A DNA stretch of 49,085 bases. Source: Oscillospiraceae bacterium. Lineage in GTDB: Bacteria; Bacillota; Clostridia; Oscillospirales; CAG-272. Positions within the stretch are counted from its first letter, which is position 1, and each line of letters opens with the position of its first letter. Made by a program: the position numbers and the translations under genes. The notes below the pieces were generated by a model. The model was not told where the DNA came from, searched no databases, and was given only the letters and a program-made list of their open reading frames with translations. This document shows, piece after piece, positions 31,772 to 40,363 of this stretch. The stretch lies in contig SVSS01000010.1 of NCBI GenBank assembly GCA_015064185.1, positions 1 through 49,085 of the forward strand, read 5' to 3'.

Positions 31772-33454
31772 ATGCCGAAAGCAAAAAAAGAAAAGGGTAA
31801 AATTCGTATTATACCGCTTGGCGGGTTACACGAGATCGGTAAAAACATTACCGTGATCGAATATGAAAACGATATGATTGCCGTGGATTGCGGTCTTGCA
31901 TTCCCGGATGAGGATATGCTTGGTGTGGATCTGGTTATTCCCGATATCACCTATCTTGAGCAAAATGCGGACCGTTTGCGCGGTATTTTTCTCACACACG
32001 GTCACGAGGACCACATTGGTGCCATTCCGTATGCGTTGCGCACCGTCAATGCTCCTGTGTACGGTACAAAGCTGACGCTTGGGATCTTAAAGCACAAATT
32101 GGAGGAGCATTCGCTCCCGTGGGAGCCCGATCTTCGCACGGTCAATGCAGGCACAACAGTTCGTGCCGGGGCGCTCAATGTAGAATTTATCCGTGTCAAC
32201 CACTCGATTGCCGATGCTTGCTGCCTTGCGATCCATACCCCGCTTGGCACGATCGTTCACACGGGTGATTTTAAGCTCGATATTACACCCATTGAGGGGG
32301 AAATGATGAATATCACCCGTCTTGGTGAGCTTGGCAACAAGGGCGTTTTGCTCTTGATGTGCGAATCCACCAACGCGGAGCGCGCGGGCTTTGCCCCCTC
32401 CGAAAAGAAGGTTGGTGCATCGCTTGAATACGTCTTTACAAAAAATGCAGATAAGCGTATTGTCATTGCGACCTTCTCCTCTAACGTACACCGCGTGCAG
32501 CAGATCATCGATATTAGCGCGCGACACGGTAGAAAGGTTGCCGTAACAGGGCGCAGCATGCTCAATATCGTGGGTGCCGCGGTTGAGCTTGGCTATATGA
32601 AGGTGCCCAAGGACACCCTTATCGATATTGGAGATATCAAGCGTTACCGCCCCAGTGAGATCACGCTGATCACCACGGGCAGCCAGGGTGAGCCTATGTC
32701 TGCACTGTACCGCATGGCGTATTCCGATCATCAGCAGGTTACGCTTGGCAGAAACGATCTTGTCATTCTTTCCTCACACGCGATTCCCGGTAACGAAAAG
32801 CTGGTTGGACGTGTGATCAACGAGCTTGCAAGAAACGGCGTTGAGGTCCTTCACGACGCGGCGCTTGAGGTACACGCCTCAGGGCACGCCTGTGCAGAGG
32901 AGTTAAAGTTGATGCAGGCGCTTACCAAGCCGCGTTATTTTATGCCCATACACGGCGAATTCCGTCATATGGCAGCCAACCGTGAGTTGGCATTGGAAAT
33001 GGGTATGCCCGATCGCAATATATTCCTTTCCGATATCGGCAAGGTGCTTGAGATCGATGCAAAGGGCGCACGCTTTGCGGGCGCTGTGCCTGCGGGGCAG
33101 GTCTTGGTTGACGGCTACGGCGTTGGTGACGTTGGCAATATCGTGCTGCGTGACCGCAAGCATCTTTCGCAAGACGGGCTTATCGTAGTGGTGGCAACGG
33201 TCGATGAGGAGCGCTCACAGCTCCTGTCGGGACCTGATATCGTATCGCGCGGCTTCGTGTACGTGCGTGAGAACGAGCCCTTGATGGAGGAAGCGAGAAA
33301 GATCGTTTTAAAATCGATTGAAAAATGTCTTGGCGGCAGACAGTCGCGAGACCGTGTGCATTTGAAAAACACGGTGCGTGATGAGCTTTCCAAGTTCCTC
33401 TTTGCAAGAACGGGCAGAAAGCCCATGGTTTTACCTGTCATTATGAATGTTTAA
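31772..33454 (+). CDS. rnj: Ribonuclease J
   Basis: A 560-residue metallo-beta-lactamase/beta-CASP ribonuclease with 5'-3' exonuclease and endonuclease activity in mRNA decay and rRNA maturation. The zinc motif HGHEDH is at residues 76-81. HTGDFKLD, STNAERAG, TGSQGEP and the HASGHA and PIHGEFRHM motifs follow in order, then the C-terminal domain. Length is standard. Only one copy is in the window, so J1 or J2 cannot be told apart. Confidence 0.95.
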   Translation: MPKAKKEKGKIRIIPLGGLHEIGKNITVIEYENDMIAVDCGLAFPDEDMLGVDLVIPDITYLEQNADRLRGIFLTHGHEDHIGAIPYALRTVNAPVYGTKLTLGILKHKLEEHSLPWEPDLRTVNAGTTVRAGALNVEFIRVNHSIADACCLAIHTPLGTIVHTGDFKLDITPIEGEMMNITRLGELGNKGVLLLMCESTNAERAGFAPSEKKVGASLEYVFTKNADKRIVIATFSSNVHRVQQIIDISARHGRKVAVTGRSMLNIVGAAVELGYMKVPKDTLIDIGDIKRYRPSEITLITTGSQGEPMSALYRMAYSDHQQVTLGRNDLVILSSHAIPGNEKLVGRVINELARNGVEVLHDAALEVHASGHACAEELKLMQALTKPRYFMPIHGEFRHMAANRELALEMGMPDRNIFLSDIGKVLEIDAKGARFAGAVPAGQVLVDGYGVGDVGNIVLRDRKHLSQDGLIVVVATVDEERSQLLSGPDIVSRGFVYVRENEPLMEEARKIVLKSIEKCLGGRQSRDRVHLKNTVRDELSKFLFARTGRKPMVLPVIMNV

Positions 33455-33470
33455 AATTTTGATGTTATTC

Positions 33471-33499
33471 ACAGGGCGTTCAATCGCAAAACACCCTGT
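33471..33499 (+). terminator. Possible terminator of rnj
   Basis: ACAGGGCGTT pairs with AACACCCTGT (one C-A mismatch) just after the rnj stop. The T-run is short. Confidence 0.5.
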
Positions 33500-33554
33500 T
33501 TGATTAGAATAAAGTCACATGACTGTACAAAAAACTGAAAGGTGGTTCCTTAAA

Positions 33555-35342
33555 ATGGGAAAAGGAAACAGAACAAAACAGCAGCAGGCCGCTAATATTT
33601 TAAGCGGCACCGGCAAGAAGAGAAATGCCGGCAAAAAGCGCGAAATGCCCACGTGGGCAGGCACACTGATCGTGGTTTTGGTGCTTGTTGCAGTAGTACT
33701 CTTTTCGGTATTCTGCATCCTCAATTCACGCGGCGTGTTTTTGCGTAATAAAACCATTGTAAAGAGCGAGCATTTTGAAGTCAATGTGCCGATGATGTCT
33801 TATATGGTATATACCGAATATCAGAATTGGGTAAACAATTACCAAAACAGCGGTTATATGCAGTACATCAAGGGCGAGGGCGGTGACGGTCTTAACACTT
33901 CGCTTCCCCTTCGCGAGCAGAATTACAGCGTAACGACCGACTCCGCAACGGGTGCAACCACCACGGTGACTTGGTTTGATTATTTTGCAAATCAGGCGGC
34001 ATCCAGCGTAGAGCAGGTTATTGTACTTTGCGAGCAGGCACATAGCCTTGGCATTACCCTCACGGAGGAGGAGCTGGCAAAGATCGACTCATCGATACAG
34101 ATGATCGAGCTCTATGCTGCATACAGCGGCTATACTACCTCGGGCTATCTTGCCGCTATGTACGGTAAGGGTGTTGGCTTGAAGGATGTGCGCGAGATGA
34201 CAGAGCTCATTGAGCTTGCCACCAAGATGACCAACCTTAAGACCGAGGAATTCAAAAATGGCGCAACCGACGTGCGTGTGGATAACTACTATAACGAGAA
34301 CAAAAAGGATCTTGATATTTACGTAGACTTTATCGCCTATACCTTTGTAGCTACCTTTACGCCCACGGCAAGTAGCGAGGCGGATGCAGATGCCAAGAAT
34401 GAGGAAGCTTACGAAAAATATGAGGACGATAAGGCGTTGTACCAGGAGCGTGTGGATGCACTTGCCGCATGCACTACGGCAGAGGAGTTCTGCGACCTTT
34501 TGATCGAGTATCTGATAGAGGACGGCATGACCGAGGTTGAGGCGATCCAAAAGCAATCTGACGCGCACAATATCAATTACGAGAGAGATGAGCTTGATAT
34601 CGATCTTGAGGATTGGCTTTTCGATACCGAGTCGCCTGTGCAGGCAGGCGATACGACTGCCCTCAAGGACAAGGGCTCTGAGGCACGTGAGGAAGATGAA
34701 GAGGGTGGTTACGTCTATAAGAAGGCCAATGCCACCTATACCGCATGCTTTGTTCTTAAGCCCGTACACAGAGATGATGCTTATCTGCAAAACGTAGGTC
34801 ATATCCTGTTCAAAACCGATACCTTTAAGGACATTAAGGATGCGAGCGGTCTTTCCAAGCTTTCCGGCAAGACCAAGGAGCTGGCACAAAGCCTTTTGGA
34901 TAAGGGACAGACCGTATCCTCTGAGAACATGGCAAAGGCTCTTGTAGAGCTTATGATCGCTGAGGGTAAGATGGTTACCAAGACCGCTGAAAACGGTGAG
35001 ACCTACTACTACATGGAAAAGGACGCTTTTGAGGCATACGCTAAGGAGTATACCGAGGATAGCGGTGTGTTCTATGAGGACGTGAAGAGAGGCGACATGG
35101 TAAGCGAGTTTGACGCTTGGCTTTACGATGATGCCCGTATTCAAAACGAGGTTTCTCCCTCTGCAGTTAAGACGACCTATGGGCATCATATTATGTTCTA
35201 CAACGGTCATACCGATGAGATCAACTGGAGAGTAGCGGCAAGCGAAGCCATTGCTACTAAGGAGTATGAGGATTGGTACAAGGCTGCATCGTCTGCATGC
35301 GTGATTGACGTAACTGCAGAATATTGGGCAAAGATCAACTGA
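33555..35342 (+). CDS. Membrane-anchored peptidyl-prolyl isomerase/foldase-like protein
   Basis: A 595-residue protein. A Lys/Arg-rich cytosolic N-terminus (to about 30) is followed by one membrane helix (about 34-56), so most of it is outside. A SurA/PrsA-like helical chaperone region with many acidic residues follows. A parvulin-like piece is suggested by VGHILFKTD and YGHHIMFY near the C-terminus, separated by a long insertion. The start at 33555 is preferred for AAAGGTGG spacing; a frame 36 bases longer exists. Not a canonical lipoprotein PrsA. Folding of exported proteins is the likely role. Confidence 0.65.
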   Translation: MGKGNRTKQQQAANILSGTGKKRNAGKKREMPTWAGTLIVVLVLVAVVLFSVFCILNSRGVFLRNKTIVKSEHFEVNVPMMSYMVYTEYQNWVNNYQNSGYMQYIKGEGGDGLNTSLPLREQNYSVTTDSATGATTTVTWFDYFANQAASSVEQVIVLCEQAHSLGITLTEEELAKIDSSIQMIELYAAYSGYTTSGYLAAMYGKGVGLKDVREMTELIELATKMTNLKTEEFKNGATDVRVDNYYNENKKDLDIYVDFIAYTFVATFTPTASSEADADAKNEEAYEKYEDDKALYQERVDALAACTTAEEFCDLLIEYLIEDGMTEVEAIQKQSDAHNINYERDELDIDLEDWLFDTESPVQAGDTTALKDKGSEAREEDEEGGYVYKKANATYTACFVLKPVHRDDAYLQNVGHILFKTDTFKDIKDASGLSKLSGKTKELAQSLLDKGQTVSSENMAKALVELMIAEGKMVTKTAENGETYYYMEKDAFEAYAKEYTEDSGVFYEDVKRGDMVSEFDAWLYDDARIQNEVSPSAVKTTYGHHIMFYNGHTDEINWRVAASEAIATKEYEDWYKAASSACVIDVTAEYWAKIN

Positions 35343-35348
35343 TTTCTG

Positions 35349-35381
35349 CGGGGGACTGTCGCCAATATAGCGGCAGTCCCC
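35349..35381 (+). terminator. Hairpin after the PPIase-like gene
   Basis: A 12-bp stem, GGGGACTGTCGC/GCGGCAGTCCCC with one wobble, lies just after the stop, but without a T-run. Confidence 0.5.
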
Positions 35382-35410
35382 AACTGTAAGTATGATCGCG
35401 CCATTCATAG

Positions 35411-35420
35411 GCATACTATA
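35411..35420 (+). promoter_or_regulatory. Possible sigma-E -10 box of the Cys-rich protein gene
   Basis: GCATACTATA (CATAnnnT) sits about 30 bp before the ATG; a partial -35, GTATGAT, lies about 14 bp upstream. The core CATACTAT is the same as in the DUF421 gene promoter. Confidence 0.4.
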
Positions 35421-35449
35421 CTGCGGATAGATTCCTGAAAGGAGCACAC

Positions 35450-36100
35450 ATGGTACTCAATACAAAGCAAACGACTGTGGCATATCGCTGCCCGTACTGC
35501 GGCGCAGGTGTGATGAGTGCGGTCAGTCCCTTTAACCTGCGCGGCAATATGCTGCGCCTGAAATGCACATGTGGAAAAAGCGTGATGGAGATAGAGCCCG
35601 CGGGGCAGGGCAAGGTGCGCATGACGGTGCCTTGTATCATTTGTCCCAAGCCCCATCACTATACCGTGAGCGAAAAAATACTGTTTGGGGAAGAGCTTTT
35701 TGTGCTGCCTTGTGCGTATTCCGATATCAACATTGCGGCTATGGGTGAGCTCAATCACGTAAAGGCTGAGCTCGCACGCACCGAGCTGGAGCTGCTTGAT
35801 CTTATGGAGGAGAATGGCATTAGCGATTTCTCTAAGCTTCATGAGGAGGCCGAAGAATTTGTTAGCGATCCGCAGGTGCTGGATATCTTAATGTTTGTGA
35901 TACGCGACCTTGACGCGGAGGGAAAGATCTATTGCCGCTGTGATAAGAGCGAGGGTAAGGAGGGCGACTTTGATGTGGAGGTAACGCCACAGGGTGTGTG
36001 TGTCACCTGCCGTAAATGCGGTGCCACAAAGACTCTGCCGGCGGGGTCCCTGCTTGAGGCGCACGATTTTCTCAATGCTGATTCTTTAAAATTAGAATAA
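35450..36100 (+). CDS. Cys-rich multi-zinc-ribbon protein
   Basis: A 216-residue soluble protein with several zinc-binding pairs: CPYCG at 14-18, CTCG near 39-42, CIIC near 62-65, and a C-terminal pair of knuckles, CRC and CRKCG. The middle (about 100-160) is helical and acidic. I cannot name the family. The promoter box before it and its place between a foldase and cotJ suggest a sporulation role, but that is inference. A stem terminator follows. Confidence 0.6.
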   Translation: MVLNTKQTTVAYRCPYCGAGVMSAVSPFNLRGNMLRLKCTCGKSVMEIEPAGQGKVRMTVPCIICPKPHHYTVSEKILFGEELFVLPCAYSDINIAAMGELNHVKAELARTELELLDLMEENGISDFSKLHEEAEEFVSDPQVLDILMFVIRDLDAEGKIYCRCDKSEGKEGDFDVEVTPQGVCVTCRKCGATKTLPAGSLLEAHDFLNADSLKLE

Positions 36101-36112
36101 CGCATGAATTAA

Positions 36113-36154
36113 GGCGGTCGCCAAGTGTATTTCACTTGGCGACCGCCCTTTTTT
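36113..36154 (+). terminator. Terminator of the Cys-rich protein gene
   Basis: A perfect 15-bp stem (36113-36127 with 36133-36147) followed by T6. Confidence 0.9.
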
Positions 36155-36196
36155 ATGGCATCAAATTCGACCCTGTTCGACAACCCTTGCCCCATT

Positions 36197-36206
36197 GCAT
36201 ATACTG
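36197..36206 (+). promoter_or_regulatory. Possible sporulation-type -10 box of cotJABC
   Basis: GCATATACTG, a CATAnnnT match identical to the box before the amidase gene. The -35 is not clear. The leader contains a small hairpin GAGCAT/ATGCTC. Confidence 0.4.
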
Positions 36207-36279
36207 AAAATGAGCATGCGTTTTATGCTCAAATTCCAAGGCTGCTACGCGGTGGCTTTTGGTAAGAAGGAGATATACT

Positions 36280-36543
36280 TTGATCAGTAATTATAACAAC
36301 GATCCGCTTTTCCGCTTCCTTGACACGGAGGATGAGGGAATGCGTAGCACTTGTCGGGGACAGGGGCTTGTAAGCAACCCCTCGATGCCGGAAAACGGGT
36401 GTCTTTCGGGGCGGAGCCTTGCCATGGTATATTCGCCCTGTCAGGAGTTTGAAGGCGTTTATGAGCCTGCGGCAGGGCTTATGGCGGGCACGATCTTCCG
36501 TGAGCTTGAAAAGCCCTTTTACGGGGCAAGGAGGCTGAAATGA
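36280..36543 (+). CDS. cotJA: Spore coat protein CotJA
   Basis: An 87-residue spore coat-associated protein. The family part is LAMVYSPCQEFEGVYEPAAGLMAGTIFRELEKPF near the C-terminus. I choose the TTG at 36280, six bases after AAGGAGATA; an in-frame start 21 bases upstream would overlap the ribosome binding site. The stop overlaps the cotJB start (ATGA). CotJ proteins belong to the inner spore coat. Confidence 0.85.
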   Translation: MISNYNNDPLFRFLDTEDEGMRSTCRGQGLVSNPSMPENGCLSGRSLAMVYSPCQEFEGVYEPAAGLMAGTIFRELEKPFYGARRLK

Positions 36544-36827
36544 ACAACAATATGATGAACGGCAATCAAAACGGCAACGGCGCGGGCAGCCTCCTGCGGC
36601 GTATTCAGGCAGAGGATTTTGCTCTTTATGAGGCGGTGCTCTATCTTGATGCGTATCCCACAAACAAAAAAGCGCTTGCCTTTTATCAGGAGCACCGAAA
36701 GATTTTGGATGCGCTGAAGGAAGAATATCGGCAAAAATACGGTCCCCTTACCATTTATGATAACGTTGACCCAAATGAGTGGGACTGGGTAAAGGGCCCT
36801 TGGCCGTGGGAAAGGGAGGCAAACTGA
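36540..36827 (+). CDS. cotJB: Spore coat protein CotJB
   Basis: A 95-residue coat protein. An Asn/Gly-rich N-terminus (to 15) is followed by the CotJB domain with FALYEAVLYLDAYPTNKKALAFYQEHRK and the aromatic end PNEWDWVKGPWPWE. Coupled to cotJA by a 4-base overlap and to cotJC by a 3-base gap. Confidence 0.9.
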   Translation: MNNNMMNGNQNGNGAGSLLRRIQAEDFALYEAVLYLDAYPTNKKALAFYQEHRKILDALKEEYRQKYGPLTIYDNVDPNEWDWVKGPWPWEREAN

Positions 36828-36830
36828 GTT

Positions 36831-37427
36831 ATGTGGATCTATGATAAAAAGCTGCAATATCCGGTAAAGATCAAAAACCCCAATGCAAATTACGCAAAGA
36901 TCATTATTAGCCAATTGGGCGGGCCCGACGGTGAGCTTGCCGCCTCGCAGCGGTATTTGCATCAGCGGTACAGCATGCCCTACGACAAGGTCAAGGGGAT
37001 TCTTACGGATGTTGGCACAGAGGAGCTGGCGCACCTTGAAATGATTGCCGCGATCCTGTATCAGCTCACAAAAGGGCTCTCGCCTGAGGAGATCAAAAAG
37101 GCGGGCATGGATATCTATTTTGTGGATCACACGATAGGACTTTATCCCGTTGCTGCTTCGGGCGTGCCCTTTGATATGAAGTACGTTGGTGTGAAGGGCG
37201 ACGTGATTGCGGACCTCAATGAGGACCTTGCGGCAGAGCAAAAGGCGCGCGTCACGTATGACAATATTTTGCGCATGGTTGACGACCCCGACGTGCGCGA
37301 GCCTATCAAGTATCTGCGTCAGCGCGAGCTGGTGCACTACCAGCGCTTCGGCGATGCGCTGCGCATTGCGCAGGATAATCTTGATAGCAAGAACTTTTAT
37401 GCCTTCAATCCGTCTTACGACAAGTAA
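36831..37427 (+). CDS. cotJC: Spore coat manganese catalase CotJC
   Basis: A 198-residue ferritin-like protein of the manganese catalase family. Metal ligands are suggested by QRYLHQRYS, GTEELAHLEMIA and DLAAEQKARVTYDNIL with RELVHYQRFGDAL. Full length for CotJC. It would protect the spore coat from peroxide or use peroxide for cross-linking. Last gene of the cotJ operon; a terminator follows. Confidence 0.93.
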   Translation: MWIYDKKLQYPVKIKNPNANYAKIIISQLGGPDGELAASQRYLHQRYSMPYDKVKGILTDVGTEELAHLEMIAAILYQLTKGLSPEEIKKAGMDIYFVDHTIGLYPVAASGVPFDMKYVGVKGDVIADLNEDLAAEQKARVTYDNILRMVDDPDVREPIKYLRQRELVHYQRFGDALRIAQDNLDSKNFYAFNPSYDK

Positions 37428-37451
37428 GGGCGTGGATCGTGTAACAAAAAA

Positions 37452-37482
37452 GGCAAGCACCAATTTTGGTGCTTGCCCTTTT
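37452..37482. terminator. Terminator after cotJC
   Basis: A 12-bp stem (37452-37463 with 37466-37477) with A-run and T-run flanks; it can also serve the convergent gene at 37485. Confidence 0.85.
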
Positions 37483-37484
37483 CA

Positions 37485-37943
37485 TTATGCGATGGGATTT
37501 TCCTTGATATAGGCATCAAGGATATCCGCTGCCTCGCCCACCAGCTCTACGCAGGGGCGTTTTTCGTAATATGCTTTGGTACGGTCAGCGGGGGTGGCGG
37601 TGGTATCTCTGCCCTCGGTGCCAAGCAAATCGCGGCAAATAATACTGCCGCCTGCACGCTGGCGGAAGTGCTCGCATAACTCCTGTACCATTTTGTAGTG
37701 TGCCGCTTTGGCGGCTTTATCGTTGGTATCCTCATAGCCATAGAGCGCACCTGCCACCAGGCACATGCCTGAAACCGCACCGCAGACCTCGCGCTGACGG
37801 CCAATGCCGCCGCCAAAGGGTGCTGCCAAGCGGAGTGCTGTTTTTTGATCAAAGCCTGTCAGGTCACAAAAGGCGAGAAAAACCGATTGCGCGCAGTTGT
37901 AGCCCTCTCTAAAATATGCCATAGCCCGTTCTTTTCGTGTCAT
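37485..37943 (-). CDS. C_GCAxxG_C_C family protein
   Basis: A 152-residue protein of the C_GCAxxG_C_C family, named for its Cys pattern. The N-terminus has YFREGYNCAQSVF, then GGGIGRQREVCGAVSGMCLVAGALYG, and later two more Cys (ELC and RPC). A redox or metal role is assumed for the family; nothing is proven. I use the ATG at 37943, which has AAGGAG upstream, over a longer reading without a site. Confidence 0.85.
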   Translation of the reverse strand: MTRKERAMAYFREGYNCAQSVFLAFCDLTGFDQKTALRLAAPFGGGIGRQREVCGAVSGMCLVAGALYGYEDTNDKAAKAAHYKMVQELCEHFRQRAGGSIICRDLLGTEGRDTTATPADRTKAYYEKRPCVELVGEAADILDAYIKENPIA

Positions 37944-38006
37944 TTTCCATATCTCCTTGGTTTGCTGATTAACATTATTGTAGCACAAAAGTCCGAGCTT
38001 TGCAAT

Positions 38007-38041
38007 AAAAAAGCCGATACAAATTTTGTATCGGCTTTTTT
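38007..38041. terminator. Hairpin between the symporter and C_GCAxxG genes
   Basis: AAAAAGCCGATACAAA and its complement form a stem with T5 on the plus strand and A5 on the other, just after the symporter stop on the minus strand. Confidence 0.8.
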
Positions 38042-38045
38042 ATGG

Positions 38046-39692
38046 TTAACCCAAGGAATCGGTAATATCCGTGGTAACGCAGTGATCAAAGCAGCCAAAG
38101 ATCTCCTCGGTTTCCTTGGGTACCCAACGCTGTGTAAACGCGCTGACAAGGGGTACAAGCACAAGCCCGCCAAGCATGGCGAACACGCCCGAGTAGAGCG
38201 AGTTTTTAAAGAGGAACCCAAAGAAGCCGCTATCTACGGTAAAGACCTTCATGCTAATGAGGAGCTGTACGATCTCGAGTCCCGTGCCAAACAGGAAGCA
38301 GGTGGCAACGGCGGGCTTGGAGATCTTTTTACTGTAGAGGCCATATAGGAAGGGAGCAAGGAATGCACCCGCCAGCGCACCCCAGGAAACACCCATCATT
38401 TGCGCAATGAATACCGAATCTGCCCAAATCGTATCCTTGAGAATGGCGATGACAGCGGAAAGCGCAACAAAGAATACGATCAAAAGGCGCATAAAGAGCA
38501 CCGATTTTTCCTCATCAATTCTTTTTTTGCGCTTTTTGCTTGCAAGGGGAAGGATGACGTCAAGTGCAAGCGTGGACGAGGAGGTAAGCGCGAGGGAGGA
38601 CAGGGTCGACATCGATGCCGAGAGCACCAACACGATCACGAGTGCAATGATGATTGCGGGGAGCGATGCCAGCATGGTTGGTACGATACGGTCGTTTAAC
38701 ACCGTGCCGCCAACGATACCGTCCTTATAAATCGCGGGGTTGGTGGCGTAGAGTCTGCCAAAGCCGCCAAGGAAGTAGCAGCCGCCCGCAACCACAACGG
38801 CAAACAGGGTCGAGATAATGGTGCCCTTTTTAATGGCGTCCTCGTTTTTGATAGAGTAAAATTTGCCCACCATTTGCGGCAAGCCCCAGGTGCCGAGCGA
38901 GGTGAGAAGCACCACGATCAGCAGGTAAAAGGGCTGTGTGCCGAAGAAGGAGGTAAAGGCGCCTGCCTGCCCTGCGGTTTCGGGATAGGGGGAGGGGATC
39001 TGCGAGAGCTTGAAGATCGCCTCGCCGGCGCCGCCGTTTGCGTTTATCACGGCAACGATCACAACTATGATGCCCACAAGCATGATAATGCCCTGAATAA
39101 AGTCATTGATAGCGGTTGCCATGTAGCCGCCAAAGATCACATACACACCCGTCAGAGCCGCCATTATGATCACCACTGCGGCGTAAGGAACGTCAAAGGC
39201 AGAGTTGAAAAGCCCCGAAAGCCCGTTGTAGAGCGATGCGGTGTAGGGGATCAGAAATACGAAAACGATGACAGAAGCCGCGATTTTTAACTTGGGAGAT
39301 CTGTAGCGCTTTTCAAAGAAATCGGGCATGGTGCGTGAGCCAAGCGCTTGCGTCATAATGCGGGTGCGCCTGCCAAGCACCACCCACGCGAGCAGCGAGC
39401 CGATAAAGGCGTTGCCAAGACCGATCCAAGTAGAGGCAAGGCCGAAGTTCCAGCCAAATTGCCCTGCATACCCGACAAAGATCACGGCAGAGAAGTAAGA
39501 AGTGCCAAAGGCAAAGGCGGTAAGCCACGGGCCTACGTTACGACCGCCAAGCACAAACCCTGTTACGTTGGTTGCGTGACGGCGGCAATAGAAGCCCACA
39601 AAAAGCATCAGTCCGAAAAAGACCAGAATAAACGGTAGTGTTACCAGCACATTTGTGGTGGTGGAGGAGAGTGGGGTTGCTGCGAGTGCCAT
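38046..39692 (-). CDS. Sodium:solute symporter (SSS family), probably for tyrosine
   Basis: A 548-residue membrane carrier of the SSS family, with about 13 helices. The family signature region GLASTWIGLGNAFIGSLLAWVVLGRRTR and the sodium-site helix SASMSTLSSLALTSSS are present. Similar carriers move proline, pantothenate or other small solutes. A T-box leader upstream (39751-40020) has the specifier UAC, so tyrosine is the likely substrate. No enzyme gene follows, which fits a carrier regulated by charged tRNA-Tyr. Confidence 0.85.
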   Translation of the reverse strand: MALAATPLSSTTTNVLVTLPFILVFFGLMLFVGFYCRRHATNVTGFVLGGRNVGPWLTAFAFGTSYFSAVIFVGYAGQFGWNFGLASTWIGLGNAFIGSLLAWVVLGRRTRIMTQALGSRTMPDFFEKRYRSPKLKIAASVIVFVFLIPYTASLYNGLSGLFNSAFDVPYAAVVIIMAALTGVYVIFGGYMATAINDFIQGIIMLVGIIVVIVAVINANGGAGEAIFKLSQIPSPYPETAGQAGAFTSFFGTQPFYLLIVVLLTSLGTWGLPQMVGKFYSIKNEDAIKKGTIISTLFAVVVAGGCYFLGGFGRLYATNPAIYKDGIVGGTVLNDRIVPTMLASLPAIIIALVIVLVLSASMSTLSSLALTSSSTLALDVILPLASKKRKKRIDEEKSVLFMRLLIVFFVALSAVIAILKDTIWADSVFIAQMMGVSWGALAGAFLAPFLYGLYSKKISKPAVATCFLFGTGLEIVQLLISMKVFTVDSGFFGFLFKNSLYSGVFAMLGGLVLVPLVSAFTQRWVPKETEEIFGCFDHCVTTDITDSLG

Positions 39693-39750
39693 AGATCATC
39701 AATCCTTTCTTTGTAAGATTTTATAGGAGGGAACGGAAGGCACAAAAAAA

Positions 39751-40020
39751 CCGCCCCTCTGCCAAAAAGCCTGAGGGCGGATCACAAATGCGATACGCGG
39801 TACCACCTCTTTTTACCGCCCCCTCACGAGTGGCGGCCTTTGCGACACAATCATGTCTTCTCGCGGTAACGGGCGACCCCGGCACAGCCTACCGCGCATA
39901 AGGCGTTTCGGTGTGCGGCTCTCGAAATGTATTCGGCACAGTATGTCTACCGCCTTACACCAACCGGCGGCTCTCTTTGCGATATATCCGTGCGTACTGA
40001 TTTTCGGTCACAGCCTTTAT
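39751..40020 (-). promoter_or_regulatory. T-box riboswitch, specifier UAC (Tyr)
   Basis: Read on the minus strand: AGTA box (CAGTACG), AGAGAG, the GGTTGGTG apical loop, then GAATACA (39928-39934), where codon TAC (39929-39931) follows GAA as usual for the specifier. The conserved T-box sequence GAGGTGGTACCGC is at 39797-39809. The terminator, stem 39751-39759 with 39773-39780 and T7, ends the leader. Order and spacing are those of a complete class I T-box. The Tyr assignment rests on the GAA-codon-A rule. Confidence 0.93.
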
Positions 40021-40026
40021 GCGGAT

Positions 40027-40055
40027 AGTTTAGCACATGCTGTTTCGTTTGTCAA
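40027..40055 (-). promoter_or_regulatory. Promoter of the T-box transcript
   Basis: On the minus strand: TTGACA (40050-40055), 17 bp, TAAACT (40027-40032), with TG before the -10. Confidence 0.8.
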
Positions 40056-40139
40056 GCACTTTTTGAAAAAATATTCAAAAGAGTGAAAAGTATAAGGTAC
40101 ACAGAACGCTCGCACACTTTTTGTGTGAAAAGCAACATG

Positions 40140-40316
40140 TTACATGCTTTTGTTGGCGCAGCTTGCGCGCAAGGATTGTTGCGTTGCAATGGTCGTTAGC
40201 GTATCACCAAGCTGAGTTATGATGACTGCTAAGAATACGATTTCGTCTGTTGAGAGCATGCATGCGATGGCATTAGCAAGTGCCGTAATAGATGAGGTCA
40301 ATTCTGCGCTGTTCAT
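40140..40316 (-). CDS. 58-residue DUF6774-like protein
   Basis: A small frame with GGAGG before its ATG, 47 bp downstream of the DUF421 gene. It begins MNSAELTSSITALANAIAC and includes LSTDEIVFLAVIITQLGDTL. From memory this matches DUF6774-type proteins of Clostridia, which have no known role; the name should be checked. Moderately hydrophobic, with two Cys near the ends. Likely co-transcribed with the DUF421 gene. A CACAC/GTGTG hairpin follows. Confidence 0.6.
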   Translation of the reverse strand: MNSAELTSSITALANAIACMLSTDEIVFLAVIITQLGDTLTTIATQQSLRASCANKSM

Positions 40317-40363
40317 ATACCTGTGTGCCTCCTGCGGTTTGGTTCCTTATAGTATATGTGAGA

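Noticed and set aside
36216-36290. 24-residue frame overlapping the cotJA start
   Set aside because: Possible leader peptide, but its ATG lies in a hairpin without a ribosome binding site and nothing supports translation.
40140-40316. 58-residue frame treated as part of the T-box leader
   Set aside because: The T-box promoter at 40027-40055 lies downstream of it on the minus strand, so the leader starts after this frame.
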